Source of the DNA: Chara braunii
Taxonomy: Eukaryota; Streptophyta; Charophyceae; Charales; Characeae
Direction: 5' to 3'
Length of the DNA: 31,554 bases
Assembly (NCBI GenBank): GCA_003427395.1
Contig: BFEA01000658.1
Coordinates: 67,735-99,288 of the forward strand
Shown here: piece by piece, positions 21,005-31,520 of the stretch
Layout: each line of letters starts with the position of its first letter
Position numbering within the stretch: the first letter of the stretch is position 1
The notes under the pieces: generated by a model
The model's input: only the letters and a program-made list of their open reading frames with translations
Databases searched by the model: none
What the model was told of the DNA's origin: nothing
Position numbers and translations under genes: made by a program

Positions 21005-22010
21005 GTAAGAAACGTAGTAGTCCAAGTTTATACATGTCAGAAAAATTTGCAGCTTTGGTTAGTGTCGGTGGAGAACATCACAAATGTTGAACTCAAACTT
21101 TGAAAGATACAGACAAGGAAATGATCCTTGTGGGAAGGTGTCTGTGGAAGAAGTGGAGGGCAAGGGGAAGGAAAGGTGATGCGTGTACCTCTCCAGATGC
21201 AGAGAAGCGTTGAAGAGGCTATCATGGTGCAATGAACCCAGTCAGATAGAAAGCTCGTCAATGTCGAGAATCAGTATGTCTCAGCGCAGATACAATGTCT
21301 CCAAAAATCGTACAAGTAATCAAGTAGCCCAAAGTCACGTCACCAGAGATGAGGCTGATAGGAGGGGTGGAAGAGAAAATGTCCATCACCCTAGCAGATA
21401 GATCTCCCTCACAAGCCCACTCCTTCGGGCATCTCCAACTTCCACATCAGCAGAGTCTCCTCTGACACACTCTGACAGTGAACAGATTTCCACGTGGTGC
21501 CTGCACAGTGCAGACAACCTCTGAAGACGAATCAGCAATGCGCGATATCGATCACAAACGCAGACAGGTAAGCTTTCCCACAATCTCATAGCCCTGATCC
21601 AAAGTCAAGCATCCAGCTGGCACCACAGACAGAGAAGGTGCCAGCCCAAAGCTTCAGCGGTCTCGGGTCGTCAATGTCAAGCCAGGTCAGAGCCAGCGTC
21701 CAGCCAGCGTCAAGCAGCAAGTGCCTTGCAGATTCCCACTTGGACTGGATTCTTGATAGATACCTGCAAACAACCAAGTGTGTGTGTGTGATCGGTGGCC
21801 TGGGTCGTGTCCGGTTTGACTTTGACTCCTGAGCTTGTATTTATGAGCTGCTGTTGACCTTTGACTTTCCACGGTCAACGGTTACACGTAGGGCCTCTGA
21901 ATGCCCTGTTTAGGTTGTGCTTTGGGTACCCACAACAGCGGGCCTTGGTTCAGGCAAGTTCGATGACTGGGGTGTGCCCTTGGACCGAAGGAACGACCCA
22001 CGACTCATGA
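21005..22010 (-). other. 3' flank of the Ty3/gypsy remnant; LTR not confirmed
   Basis: By position this stretch, downstream of the integrase end, should hold the 3' LTR and polypurine tract. I compared it by eye with 26934-27900, where the 5' LTR would lie, and found no long match. The LTRs are therefore lost, very diverged or outside these limits. No gene is recognised. Confidence 0.35.
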
Positions 22011-22440
22011 CTATTGCATTGGATTCCAGCGGGCCCAATTTGGAGTTCCATCGCAGAAACTATTATTTTTCGCTTTTAATTCACACTCATATGTAGCAAC
22101 AATGTCAGGTGCAGTAGGTGGAAGTTCTTTTCTTGAGAACCATCTGGATTCTGAGACAGGTGTACTGCTTCTGAGGTCTTCCTCTGCCACCTGTGGGAAA
22201 GTATCCATGTTCCAGAATTCGTTCCACTTCATAACCTTCGTTCATTGGGAAACTCGTGGCCTTCGACATGGGGTAGCAGTTTGGAAGCATGAAAGACAAG
22301 GTATGTCTTGAGGTGAGGGGGAACATCAATTCTGTATGACGGTCTGTCTTTGTCTTCTATCACCTTGAGAACTTTCCAGGGTCCATAATAGACAGGTAGA
22401 AATTTAAGAGACCCATTTCTTCGAGGGTGAATTCTTTAGA
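22011..22440 (-). pseudogene. Ty3/gypsy integrase C-terminal region
   Basis: The minus strand of about 22430-22250 encodes L-K-F-L-P-V-Y-Y-G-P-W-K-V-L-K-V-I, then S-Y-R-I-D-V-P-P-H-L and V-F-H-A-S-K-L-L-P. This is the conserved small barrel after the integrase core (Y-x-G-P-F-x-V, x-H-x-V-F-H-V-S-x-L in the family). The frame then runs on to a stop at 22011 with a tail of no known domain. No clear chromodomain is visible. Confidence 0.85.
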
Positions 22441-22480
22441 CGTTACTCTCCTTCTGTGAATTGAGAAGGTCGACGATGCT

Positions 22481-22624
22481 TATTTGCTTGGTCGATCATT
22501 TGTAGTCGGGCTTTCTGTATATTCTCCTTTACTTTAGCTATGTTTTGTTCATTATTTGCTTGGTCGATAATTTGTAGTAGGGCTTTCTGTATATTCTCTT
22601 TTACTTTAGTTATGTTTTGTTCAT
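22481..22624. repeat. 72-bp tandem duplication in the integrase region
   Basis: Units 22481-22552 and 22553-22624 both start TATTTGCTTGGTCGAT and end TATGTTTTGTTCAT, with about four differences. The 72-bp length keeps frame (24 codons). Confidence 0.93.
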
Positions 22625-22839
22625 ACAGAATTGCAAATTCTCTAGTTCGTGGGGGTGGCCTATGGACTTGTTCCCTACTCAGCTCATCAATGTGATGCTT
22701 AGGCTTCCAACCTTTGTGCAGTGCGTTAGGTGTTTTTCTGTTACTAGTATGAACGTTATTGTTATAGGTACTTGCGATTTTTGGTAAGTTCTTATCCCAA
22801 TCAATTTGATCAGGCCTTACTTACATTCGCAAAGGCTGT

Positions 22840-23420
22840 TGGCATTGTTAGTTTATTTATTCAGTTTGTCCATTCGTCTCAAGGTGCCTACCTGATGTGC
22901 CATAGGCTTCGATCAACTTTTGCCATTGTCGACCAATGAACCGTACATCCCTATCAACGACGATGGTTTAAAAAAATCCTTACTCAGAAACCCATTGCAT
23001 TTGGAACTTTTGGATTACGAGCTCCATTCTAGCCTTTGACGGTAAAGGAATGAACATCGCATATTTGGAGAATCTATCGACAATGACCACTACCTGAATA
23101 GTCTTATTTCGATTGTTGGTGAGACTCATGAAGTCAATCGAGATGGACTCACCTGGTTCCCTCGGAATAGTTAGTGGTCACAATAGTCCCAATGGATTCT
23201 CATTAGAGGACTTGTTCCTTTGGCAAACAAGAGAAGTTCGCACACTAGTTAGCACATCCTCCTTCATTCCTTTCCATTCAAAAGATTCTCTTACATTAGC
23301 AAACGTCTTCTTGAACCCGAAGTGACCCTCAATATCATGACATTCCCTGATAATCGTACTTTTAATATCTTCTTTGTGAGGAATGCAGATTCTTTCTTCG
23401 GTTTAATCAAGGAAGAAGAG
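22840..23420 (-). pseudogene. Ty3/gypsy integrase (zinc-binding and catalytic core), broken
   Basis: The H2C2-type region reads I-I-R-E-C-H-D-x-E-G-H-F-G-F-K-K-T, with V-R-T-S-L-V-C-Q-R-N-K further on; the first Cys of the usual C-x2-C is Ser. The core shows G-E-S-I-S-I-D-F-M (first Asp), I-V-V-D-R-D-V-R-F (second Asp) and H-L-E-T-N-G-Q-T-E (Glu), so the D,D,E residues survive. Stop codons occur between these motifs and directly after Q-T-E. Integrase normally inserts the cDNA copy into chromosomes; this one cannot be made. Confidence 0.9.
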
Positions 23421-23529
23421 TAAGCCATTTGCGATTCGGCATTCAAGAAAGAGTTCATGATTTTTATGAAGGGTTGGGATAATAGGACTACAGATGGGAT
23501 CCGCAACATATTTACAAATTCAGTCCTTC

Positions 23530-23960
23530 AACTCGTTCCCAATGTCAAGGCATGTATGCTCGGACAAAGCATCAACAACAACGTTAAATTTTCCTTTAAT
23601 AGTTTTCAACTCTAAATCAAATGTGTCGATGAATGCCGACCATCTTACTAACTTGTCGGAGAGTTGAGGTTGAGTCTTAATCCACTTTAGGGTTTAATGA
23701 TCTCAGAAGGCAACGAAGTGCGCCAGAGCAAGTAGTGTTCCATGTGTTTTTTCCTCATACAATTCCCTTTCGTAAGTGGAGTTAGCTACCTTATTAGATG
23801 GAAGGCGTTTAGACATGAACTCTAGTTTTATACCCTTTCCTATCATCTTGCTGTAGGACAACACCAATCCCAAACTGACTACGATCAGTTGTGAGAATGA
23901 AGGGAAATGATATTTAAGACAGGGTAGTGAGTTAGCGTATGTTTTACCTTCTTAAATGCC
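23530..23960 (-). pseudogene. Ty3/gypsy RNase H domain, broken
   Basis: The minus strand encodes F-I-L-T-T-D-R-S-Q-F-G-I-G-V-V-L-Q-Q-D-D, then S-T-Y-E-R-E-L-Y, L-K-W-I-K-T-Q-P-Q-L-S, L-V-R-W-S-A-F-I-D-T-F-D-L-E and G-K-F-N-V-V-V-D-A-L-S. These follow the RT_RNaseH family motif by motif. Several in-frame stops interrupt it. Confidence 0.92.
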
Positions 23961-24059
23961 GACTTACAGTCTTTGTCTCATAACCAAGGTTCTTCCTTCT
24001 TCAACAATCTTCTCATGGGTGCAGCTAAAAGGGAGAAGTTCCTCACAAACTTCCTGTAA

Positions 24060-24790
24060 TAGCTAGCAAGTCCTAAGAAATATTGGAACTCTGTGACAAT
24101 TTTAGGTTTGGGCCAGTCTCTGATTGTAGTGATCTTTTTTTGTTCGAGCTCGAGTCCCTCTTCATTCACACTGCGTCCTAAGAAAGATTGCACCTTAATG
24201 ATCGTCTTAGGTTTAGGTCAATCTCTGATTGCGTATTCTTTTTTTCGGGCTCAAGTCCCTCTTCATTCACACTGTGTCCAAGAAAACTACTTCAGACTTA
24301 GCAAATTTTGATTTCTTAGGACTTAGCTTGTAGTTACCTTCTCGTAGCTTTCCTAGAACCATTTGTAGGTGTTTCTCATGGTCTTCTAACGTCTTATTGA
24401 AGACGAGGATGTCGTTGAGATACACTACCACGAATTGATATAGCCATTGCCTAAACAGTTCGTTCATTGACCTTTGAAAGGTCGTGGGGGCGGTAGTCAA
24501 TCCAAAAGGCATGACAACAAACTCGTAGTGCCCGTACCTTGTTCTGAACGCCGTCTTGTGTTGATCTTCAGGTGCCACCTCGATCTACTTGCAACGTTGC
24601 AATTGACAGAGAAGCTCATCAATACGAGGAAGTGGTTTCGCATTCTCGACACATACGGAATTCAACCCTCGGTAGTCATTGCACATTTTAAGTTCTCCTT
24701 CCTTTTTAGGTGCGAATAGGACAGGTGCACCATAGGGAGAGGAACTTGGTCGAATCCATCCTTTTTATGCAAGTTCTTGCAGTTGCTTTT
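24060..24790 (-). pseudogene. Ty3/gypsy reverse transcriptase, broken, altered active site
   Basis: Motifs in order on the minus strand: G-W-I-R-P-S-S-S-P-Y-G-A-P-V-L-F-A-P-K-K near 24765; M-C-N-D-Y-R-G-L-N; P-L-P-R-I-D-E-L-L; P-E-D-Q-H-K-T-A-F-R-T-R-Y-G-H-Y-E-F from 24578; M-P-F-G-L-T-T-A-P-T-T-F-Q; and the active-site box F-V-V-V-Y-L-N-D. The family has Y-x-D-D, so one catalytic Asp is replaced by Asn. The thumb (L-G-L-A-S-Y-Y-R-K-F-V) follows near 24075. A 105-bp duplication separates palm and thumb, and stop codons and frame changes occur. Confidence 0.95.
24072..24279. repeat. 105-bp (35-codon) tandem duplication in the RT connection
   Basis: Segments 24072-24176 and about 24177-24279 both run from CCTAAGAAA through TCTCTGATTG and CTCTTCATTCACACTG. 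They are about 80 percent identical, with a small indel in the second. On the minus strand each encodes F-L-G-x-S-V-N-E-E-G-L-E. Confidence 0.9.
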
Positions 24791-24997
24791 CAACTTCCTA
24801 TAAATTTCCTTGGAGAGATTCGATAGATTTGTCCTTTGCGAATCTTACTTCCGGGAATAATGTCAATTGTGCTTTATAGCAATGATCAATTACTCCCATT
24901 GGTTCAGTCTGTAAGTCCTTGTACGATTGAGCAGTTTGTTAGTAGTAGGGAGGATAGGACGAAAAACATTCACCTACTCGTCTGACTAGTACCATTA

Positions 24998-25640
24998 TTA
25001 CATCCTGTACCAACTTCTTGTGACCATACCTCGAAAGGCAGGTAGAGTCGTACAACAGAAAGACAATGACGAGTCAAAACCAGACTTGTGACAATATTTA
25101 ATAAATTCCATTTTAGATCCATCTTTTAATTTAACATTCTTATTTTTACACTTGACTTCTGGGTTGGCCTCCTCGTGCCAATCCATTCTCAGAATCATAT
25201 CAAACGACAGATTCCTTTCTACGAGGAAGGTTACTTCATGCAATATTATTTTCCCTTGGTTTGAAAATAACACTCTACAAAATCAACAAATTGAGAGACA
25301 ACTATTGTGCTCTTGTCAGCAAGCATAGACGTGATGGGTCTCGGAAGGTCTTGCCCTCTCATTCCCAAATGCAACTAATGAATTGCCTTTTTTGTGATCT
25401 AGGACCACGTAGACCCGAGAGCTAACAATGCACGTACTACGTGTAGGCGTAATCTCTACGTCAACGATCATCAATTCTCCCCTAGACTTCAACTTCCTTA
25501 GCCCATGAACTTCGTAAGGCAATGAATTCACAACCAAGTTCATCAAGGGAATCACCCAATCAGACGGAACACGAAACTTTTTCAGGGTGTTATGCGAGTT
25601 GGGGAGTTGAAAGGTAGCTTTGTTTGAACCCTCCAACTTA
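24998..25640 (-). pseudogene. Ty3/gypsy aspartic protease region, broken
   Basis: The minus strand encodes I-L-H-E-V-T-F-L-V-E-R-N-L-S-F-D-M-I-L-R-M-D-W-H-E-E-A, the conserved C-terminal half of retropepsin-like RVP domains (D-x-I-L-G-x-D-W-L in the family; Gly is Arg here). The catalytic D-S/T-G was not found in a clean frame. The N-terminal part shifts between frames around 25330-25290. It would cut Gag-Pol if functional. Confidence 0.75.
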
Positions 25641-25685
25641 GTAGGAGCAGATTAAGTCCTCCTATGGTAAACAAGAGTGCTACTC

Positions 25686-26933
25686 CTACTGGCTGCTCCC
25701 TTTTGGGTCGGTGCAACATTTCAGACATTTCGGATTATCCATCTGCTCCTGCCATTCCGCTCGAGTAATGCCCATCTTCTCCCAAGGCCGGTCAGACGCA
25801 ATGTCAGGATGCTTCGTGAAGGAGCGTGGCCTCCTCTTCTTAAATCCACCATTTCTATTGTTCCACCCTTGTTGACCACCACGGCGGTGACGTCAACCTT
25901 TCCAGACTCACTGCCACCACTTGCTTCACCCTCTGCCTCTTCGAGGGGCCATTTCTCAACTGTCTGTTCGTCGAAGACAATGACAGTGTGGTCTTGTCGC
26001 TTCTTCATTCACAGGTTTCTTTGCCCATTCCCATACGTTGTAGGTAAAGGGCAATTTTATTTTAACCTTTTCTTTCCTCTTTGGTTTCTCCCCTTCTTCC
26101 TTTTTCGGGGCTTCCTTCTTTGTGGGTTCGGGTTCTTTCAGCTCTCGGAGTTCCATGGCGTCTTGCATCATTTTCTTTTGAGGCTCGTCCTTTCTTTTTG
26201 GCTACCTCTTCTAGCACAACAGTGTTCTTTCCTTTCACAGGTCCCGTCACTGTCTGCAGTTCTCCAGTGATGTGGTCAATTGTTAGCTCTAGATGTGTGA
26301 GGTTGGTCGTCATATTTTGCAAAACGCACGCCAGATGAGTATCTGATTCCTCTATGTGAAATTTCTGCTTTATTTCCACCACTTTTCTTGCCTCTTGCTC
26401 TTGTTCCCTTTTCTGACTCTGGCATTCTTCTTTCTTCTTCAGTTTTGCGTCTAATGCAGCTTGCAACTGTCTGATTGTGTCGTCCATTATTTTCTCCGTC
26501 AGGTTAGGTTCTTCCTCTTCTCACTTTCTTCTCCTTTCTCTTCTTCTTTGGCCACATCACTGGCGATCTTCGCCAATTGCTGAGCAACAAATTGATCGAG
26601 GGCCATTCGTCCCCGATCAATATCTGTTGCACTCCTGCTGACCTCCAACATCTGAACGGCAGTTTCAGCCCTTGAAAGTTCGTCCTCTGCAGCACGCAGA
26701 TCGAACTGGCTACGAACATGCTGCTCAGCATCTAGTCCAGCGTTGTGCAGTTCAGTGAGTAATTGGTGAAGACGGCCCAGCATCAGCTGCCATCTTCCTT
26801 CTCCACCTTCTTCATCGGCAAAGAACGTGATAGAGATTGGGGAGAAGATAAGAGGGATAAATAGAGTAAGGATGGACGAACGCAAGCAGTTCCAGAGGTA
26901 TTCCATTTTACCCAGTGTGTGTCTGCCGCACAA
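25686..26933 (-). pseudogene. Ty3/gypsy gag-like region with degenerate zinc knuckle
   Basis: Three or more overlapping minus-strand frames make up this region. 26933-26499 carries a helical, charged segment (R-W-Q-L-M-L-G-R-L-H-Q-L-L-T, then M-A-L-D-Q-F-V-A-Q-Q-L). 26487-26062 is Glu/Lys/Gln-rich and likely coiled coil. Near 25860-25686 comes M-G-I-T-R-A-E-W-Q-E-Q-M-D-N-P-K-C-L-K-C-C, where a C-x2-C-x4-H-x4-C knuckle would start but the His and last Cys are missing before a stop. Position just upstream of protease supports gag. The join at 26499/26487 is a one-base frame change. The first part is only inferred to be gag. Confidence 0.6.
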
Positions 26934-28020
26934 TAAACTTTAAACAACAATTTTTGATTTCAATGGCCACACTAAAATCAGAATGCAATTTCTTCGGCAA
27001 GGAACTGAAATAAATAAGTAAATAAATTTCAATAGGAAAGTTGAGGAAACAGAATTCTATTTTCTGTATGTCTAATTCTGCTGAGTACTCTTCTAATGAT
27101 GATTTCCTAAGTCTGTGCACAGGTTCCTCAGCCACGGCCAGTGTGATCAAGACAAGGACGCAATGGTGAGTTTGCAAACATCCACGAAACAGCGCAGGAC
27201 AGTATCAACAACAGATCAGCACACGGCAGTCAACATTGTGTTAGCTGAATTTCTTCTCGCTGTCCTTACCCAGATGTCTCTATGACCAGGCACGAGTTCT
27301 GACATGTGGCACTACAGCATAATCTAGTGCTGTACCGCCGTCAGACACACAAGTGCAAGTAACTGTTCCCACCAGTCTTCAGCGGATGACAGCGTAGATC
27401 GGACCTGCCACGTGTCACGCTCCAATCAAGTCAGAATGACACATCATCGAGACATCAGCATCAATGGCCAGCAGGCCGTCGTGAATGGTGATACTTCGGT
27501 GCCACGTAAGCAATAAGGAAACCGCCAATTCCCCGATGCCAGGTAAGCAGCTCTCCCACTCTCAATCTTGCCAGTTGCCCAGTGTCACGTCTGTGTTCCT
27601 GCCAACACATATCAGGTCCACGCCATCATCATCAACCTCATGAGATTTGTGGTCGTGCACGAATGAGATCCGACATGCGAATTGATCGCGCGCGTGGTAA
27701 CCAGACAGGAACGTGCGAATAATCTCGCGATAATCAACCATGGTGCGCGCACGTTCATTCACGCGATATTCCAAGGCGAGCGGAGCACGCGTGCGAGCAC
27801 TCGTAGCTGACATTGGATCGATGGAGGTTTCAGTGGAGGCCGGCCATCGGCACATTATATGTAGAGCTATGAAGTTGACCACTGATGCGGTGCAGTGAAA
27901 CTATTGGTGTTAAGGTGCTCGAGGCGACGGTAGTCCATTCCTTGGGCATGTGGTCGTCGCGGTAGATGATAGGACTTGACTTCTGTCGTTGAAAGGACGG
28001 AGAAGAATGAAGCTAAACTC
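26934..28020. other. Upstream flank of the retrotransposon; possible 5' LTR/leader, unconfirmed
   Basis: GCCACGT-type words recur at about 27411 (CTGCCACGTGTCACG) and 27501, a motif common in LTR promoters. No TG...CA borders, tRNA-complementary primer site or copy at the other end were found. A minus-strand frame at 27562-27882 resembles no family I know. Confidence 0.3.
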
Positions 28021-28021
28021 T

Positions 28022-28024
<3 letters not shown>

Positions 28025-28061
<37 letters not shown>

Positions 28062-28082
28062 GGGGGGGGGGGGGGGCCGAAT

Positions 28083-28118
<36 letters not shown>

Positions 28119-28125
28119 TGGTAGA

Positions 28126-28169
<44 letters not shown>

Positions 28170-28190
28170 GGGGGGGGGGGAGGTCCGAAT
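28025..28190. repeat. Duplicated (GA)n-(G)n module
   Basis: The block (GA)n, GGAGG plus G-run, then CCGAAT occurs twice: 28025-28082 and about 28085-28190, with a split GA tract in the second. Frames in either direction give Ser-Leu or Arg-Glu repeats and are not genes. Confidence 0.9.
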
Positions 28191-28798
28191 CAGCATGAGT
28201 GTTGGAAGGATGATGTGCAGAGGGATGAAGTTGAATTGAAAGAGGAGGCGTTTAATCCCATTTAACCGTTGATTGGAAGATGTGCATGGGGGTTAACCGG
28301 GATTGCTTGACCCAGGTGTGGGAAACGAGGTTTTGCTGAGCTTGCAATTTGAAAGTATTTAGTTCGAAGGTGGAAACGTTTCGATGAAGCAGAGCCGATG
28401 GAGGTGTCAACATGAGGGAAAGGGCAATGAAGAAAAGTGGACGTATAGCGGTATTATGGGGCTGGAACTGCTGAGGGGACTTGAAGAGCTGATCATGAAG
28501 GGATTCCATAATGGTTGAGGTTATGGTGGTGAGTAGTGGGCAGGACAAAATGGTCGGAAGTATTTGCGAACAGAGCCGCAACCACAGACTGTGGAGCTGG
28601 AAATCTAACAGTGATGGGAAGCAATCATTGGGGATCAGCACCGTCTGTGTGTATGCAAAGGCGGGTAGCGAAACCGCAAGAACATTCTAAAACTCCGGAA
28701 GGGGAAAATTGGCGAAGAGGAAAGAGGAACATAGAGAAAGAATCAAGAGGGGAGAGATGGAAGGTTCAAGATTTGCGGGGGGTGGTTGTGGAGAGAGG
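28191..28798. other. Non-coding stretch, no gene seen
   Basis: AG-leaning sequence between microsatellites. The longest frames (28252-28641, minus) have no recognisable motif. Confidence 0.45.

Positions 28799-28856
<58 letters not shown>
28799..28856. repeat. (GA)n microsatellite
   Basis: About 58 bases of GA, with a shorter tract at 28919-28936. The plus-strand frames across it encode Arg-Glu repeats and are rejected as genes. Confidence 0.97.
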
Positions 28857-28858
<2 letters not shown>

Positions 28859-28936
28859 CAGTTTCAGAGGAGGTACCTGGGAAGTAGAGAACGGAAGAGA
28901 GAATGCATGCACAGAAAAGAGAGAGAGAGAGAGAAT

Positions 28937-29922
28937 AGGAGAAGGGGGGGGCAGTTTGAGAGCTGGGTTGTGGGAGTTACCTGGCGAAAAAAGGAATATA
29001 GACGGGAAGAAGAAAAATGCATTCAGGAGATGTCATGTTTGGGATTTACAGTGAAACTGGTGGAAGACTGTTTATGTCTTCCAGCCCTTGTCAGGTTGTC
29101 TGTGGCATTAAGCTGCAAACCTATGAGGCAAGTGATGAATGAAATTCCGGCAGAGTTGAAAAGTGAGTGTTGAAATGACATTGAAATAACACCTTTTGGG
29201 TGCATAGACAATGGACGATCAACTTCTACCAGTCTCAGATCATCTTTGGGGATTCCAATTTCAGCCAGCCAATGATCCGTAATGAACAGAAATATACGGG
29301 TCCTGTGCGGTCTGCAGGGTGCCACTTACCGTAGGCAGTGGTTGCTCCTCAACTAAAAATTCCCTGCAAGCTGGACACGGACTGGCGTCTTGTGCCATTC
29401 CAGAGTAGTCTGCTCCAGCTGTGAGTATTGAGAACCCTGTGAAGTTCGTTGTACCTCAGTCGGTTCTGTGCCGCTCCACTTCCCTCCTGTTCCCCTTCTT
29501 CCACCTCTTCCTTCCTCTTCCTCTTCTCCCTCCCCCACCCGTCGCTTCCTATAGAACTCCCTCCACCCCGTACCCCTTCCGTCCGTTGCTCCTCTCGTGT
29601 ATCACTTGATGAGCATCATTAGGGAGAATAGATAAAATATAAGCTAAAGATCTCAGGAAAAATGAACAGGAATTGACCCCCCCCCCTCTTTACTCTGCGT
29701 CCTTTCGTAGCCCGTGCAAGTGGGTGGTGTTATATAAATTATTTTTTTTACGGCACACGGGAGTGTGGGCAGCTTATGCTCATCCACAATCAATGTGGCG
29801 GGCCTTGGACGTGAGAGGCGCAGTAAAAGGGGAGCTGCAAGGTTAAATGAAATGTGTACCGCAACGAAAGCCGAAGTAAAGATTGTCGAGGAAGGTATAT
29901 AACGGATGTGTTTTGCTTCATG
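28937..29922. other. Stretch without a recognised gene
   Basis: A minus-strand frame at 29023-29325 is of ordinary composition but matches no family I know. 29500-29600 is CT-rich. A C-run lies at 29677-29686 and a T-run at about 29742-29749. Confidence 0.4.
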
Positions 29923-30006
29923 TTGTTCGCAGTTGAGGTACAACTTTTTTTTTTTTTTTTTTTTGGAGAGGAGGACCCCAGCAATACATTGTTCGCAATT
30001 GAGGTA
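29923..30006 (-). mobile_element. Tiny retroposon relic with poly(A) and 18-bp target duplication
   Basis: TTGTTCGCAGTTGAGGTA at 29923-29940 and TTGTTCGCAATTGAGGTA at 29989-30006 are an 18-bp direct repeat with one mismatch. Between them are 48 bases: a T-run at 29945-29964 and about 24 bases of unique sequence. Read on the minus strand this is a short 3' end followed by a poly(A) of 20, flanked by a target-site duplication. That is the hallmark of LINE-driven insertion of a severely 5'-truncated transcript. The source RNA is unknown. Confidence 0.6.
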
Positions 30007-30073
30007 AGGCTTTTGATTTTATACCTTCTCATTGTGCTCATGTGAGTGGAACAGTGGCTATTGTGGTGGGTGC

Positions 30074-30925
30074 CTACAATTGCACACATGCGTTTGCATG
30101 GTCTGAAAGATGGAGCCCTATTATGTGGAGGGGTGGAATGTGGTCAGCGTAAGTATTGCAGTCTTTGCAGACCACTGACCATACATTCAAGTGTACAAAT
30201 GTTTGCTGTGAGCACAGTGAGTGATACATTTGTATGCAGCCATCGCAGCAATGAAGAGGGCCAGACGGCCATGGCTCGGGAGAAGGTATGGGACAGGGAT
30301 TGCCATTTTGAATTCGCTGTTTATGTAAGCATGCGGCGATGTGAGGTCGTGCACAGTGTACACAAAGTGCCAGGGGTAGTGTCAATCTTGAACGGTCTGT
30401 CGCTATGAATTTGTGCTGTGGGGCAAGTCGTGAAGGAGGATCTGGGTAGCCTCATGAACTGATCCACCTGGCGGTTCAAGCGCTGAGAGCGTCTGACAGA
30501 CGGAAATCACCCCTTGGGAAGGACACTGTCGGAGCGTCGAGGGTAAATGCAGAGTGTTTAGGCATTGAACCCAAAACCCCTGAGGTGGTGTTGATGCGGG
30601 CCTGAACAGTTGAGGGCTGATTAGAGCCATCGACATTGAGGTAAAGTTAGGCGTCTATGCATTCCAGGGACCAGACAGCGAAGTGAAGGGTGGTTGTCCT
30701 GCATGACAAACATATCAGTGACATGAGTGGTAGGTTTGGTATAAGTAGCCGGAATTCCCGTGTGGTCGCAGAGTTAGCCGGGGCTTCTTCTTGGTAGTGG
30801 GCAGAATATGTTGTCTGCCCGACATATATGAAGCCAGAGGGCATGTGAATAATAGCATATACAACTGTAGGAGCCAATAGTCCATCTATCCCTGGCTTAG
30901 TGGGGCTCGGATCAATTCGGGCTCA
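30074..30925 (-). pseudogene. Decayed frame with GIY-YIG-like and PHD-like motifs
   Basis: One minus-strand frame, broken by three stops between about 30650 and 30450, carries two domain-like parts. First, near 30875-30650: V-V-Y-A-I-I-H-M-P-S-G-F-I-Y-V-G-Q-T-T, the GIY and YIG strands of GIY-YIG nucleases, ending F-A-V-W-S-L-E-C-I with a possible catalytic Glu; the usual helix Arg is not evident. Second, near 30370-30160: C-V-H-C, then C-D-G-C-I-Q-M-Y-H-S-L-C and W-S-V-V-C-K-D-C. This matches the PHD zinc-finger pattern C-x2-C, C-x2-C-x4-H-x2-C, C-x2-C, but with a long first spacer and W-x3-C instead of W-x-C. GIY-YIG nucleases occur in Penelope-like retroelements and repair enzymes; PHD fingers read histone tails. 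A mobile-element origin is plausible. No reverse transcriptase is seen nearby. Confidence 0.4.
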
Positions 30926-31520
30926 AATGGGCTGCTGCAAAAGTGGACCCTGCAGATGCGGCGGCTGCAGGCCTCGTTAAAAAAAATTCGAACTGCGCAC
31001 CCACTAATGGATGGGTGGTCTTTTGGCCGCTGGAGCTAGTTAATATGCCATTATTCACGTACCTTGTGCAGTTCAATATCCAGTAGGAGTCCTCGTCGAG
31101 GGGAGTGGGTTACGTCATATGCTACTGACACTCACTGCTGCAGATATGGAACATCATCTGCGGTTTGTGGTCTCTAACACTTCTCTTTAGACAGCATTTG
31201 GTCACTCTGCTCTGTCAGGTGCTTGGTATATCCCTTGGGCATTGAATCTGGACCCGGAATTGTCGTCCTCGTCATCAACATGATAATGGTCAGCTGGGCT
31301 GTCACAGAGGCCTGTTCGGTGGAGACTTCCCAACACCAGCAGCGCCTCCTAGGTAATGGGCTCGTTTGTACATGAACAGCATGATCATCATGCTCCCACC
31401 CGGGGTTAGAGATCTACTTCAATGCCACGCTCGGAATCCTAGCGGTAGTACGCCGCGATTAGTTTCCCCAATTGATCCCCACTCCAAGCCCGATGTCCAC
31501 AATGCGGCCTGCGGTTGCAC
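30926..31520. other. Stretch without a recognised gene
   Basis: This lies upstream, in minus sense, of the GIY-YIG-like frame. Only short broken frames are present. No reverse-transcriptase motif was found here. Confidence 0.45.

Larger units (their letters stand above)
22011..26933 (-). mobile_element. Degenerate Ty3/gypsy LTR-retrotransposon (internal region)
   Basis: On the minus strand the domains lie in the order gag, zinc knuckle, protease, reverse transcriptase, RNase H, integrase, C-terminal domain. Integrase after RNase H is the Ty3/gypsy order and excludes Ty1/copia. Every part carries stops or frame changes, the RT active site is altered, and two internal tandem duplications break the frame. 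The element is dead. The domain wording resembles plant chromovirus or Athila-like pol sequences, but I cannot assign a lineage. LTRs, primer-binding site and target duplication were not identified. The part-level entries give the evidence. Confidence 0.92.

Noticed and set aside
28536-29173. Plus-strand Arg/Glu-rich frames
   Set aside because: They come from the GA microsatellite, and the flanks show no conserved motif.
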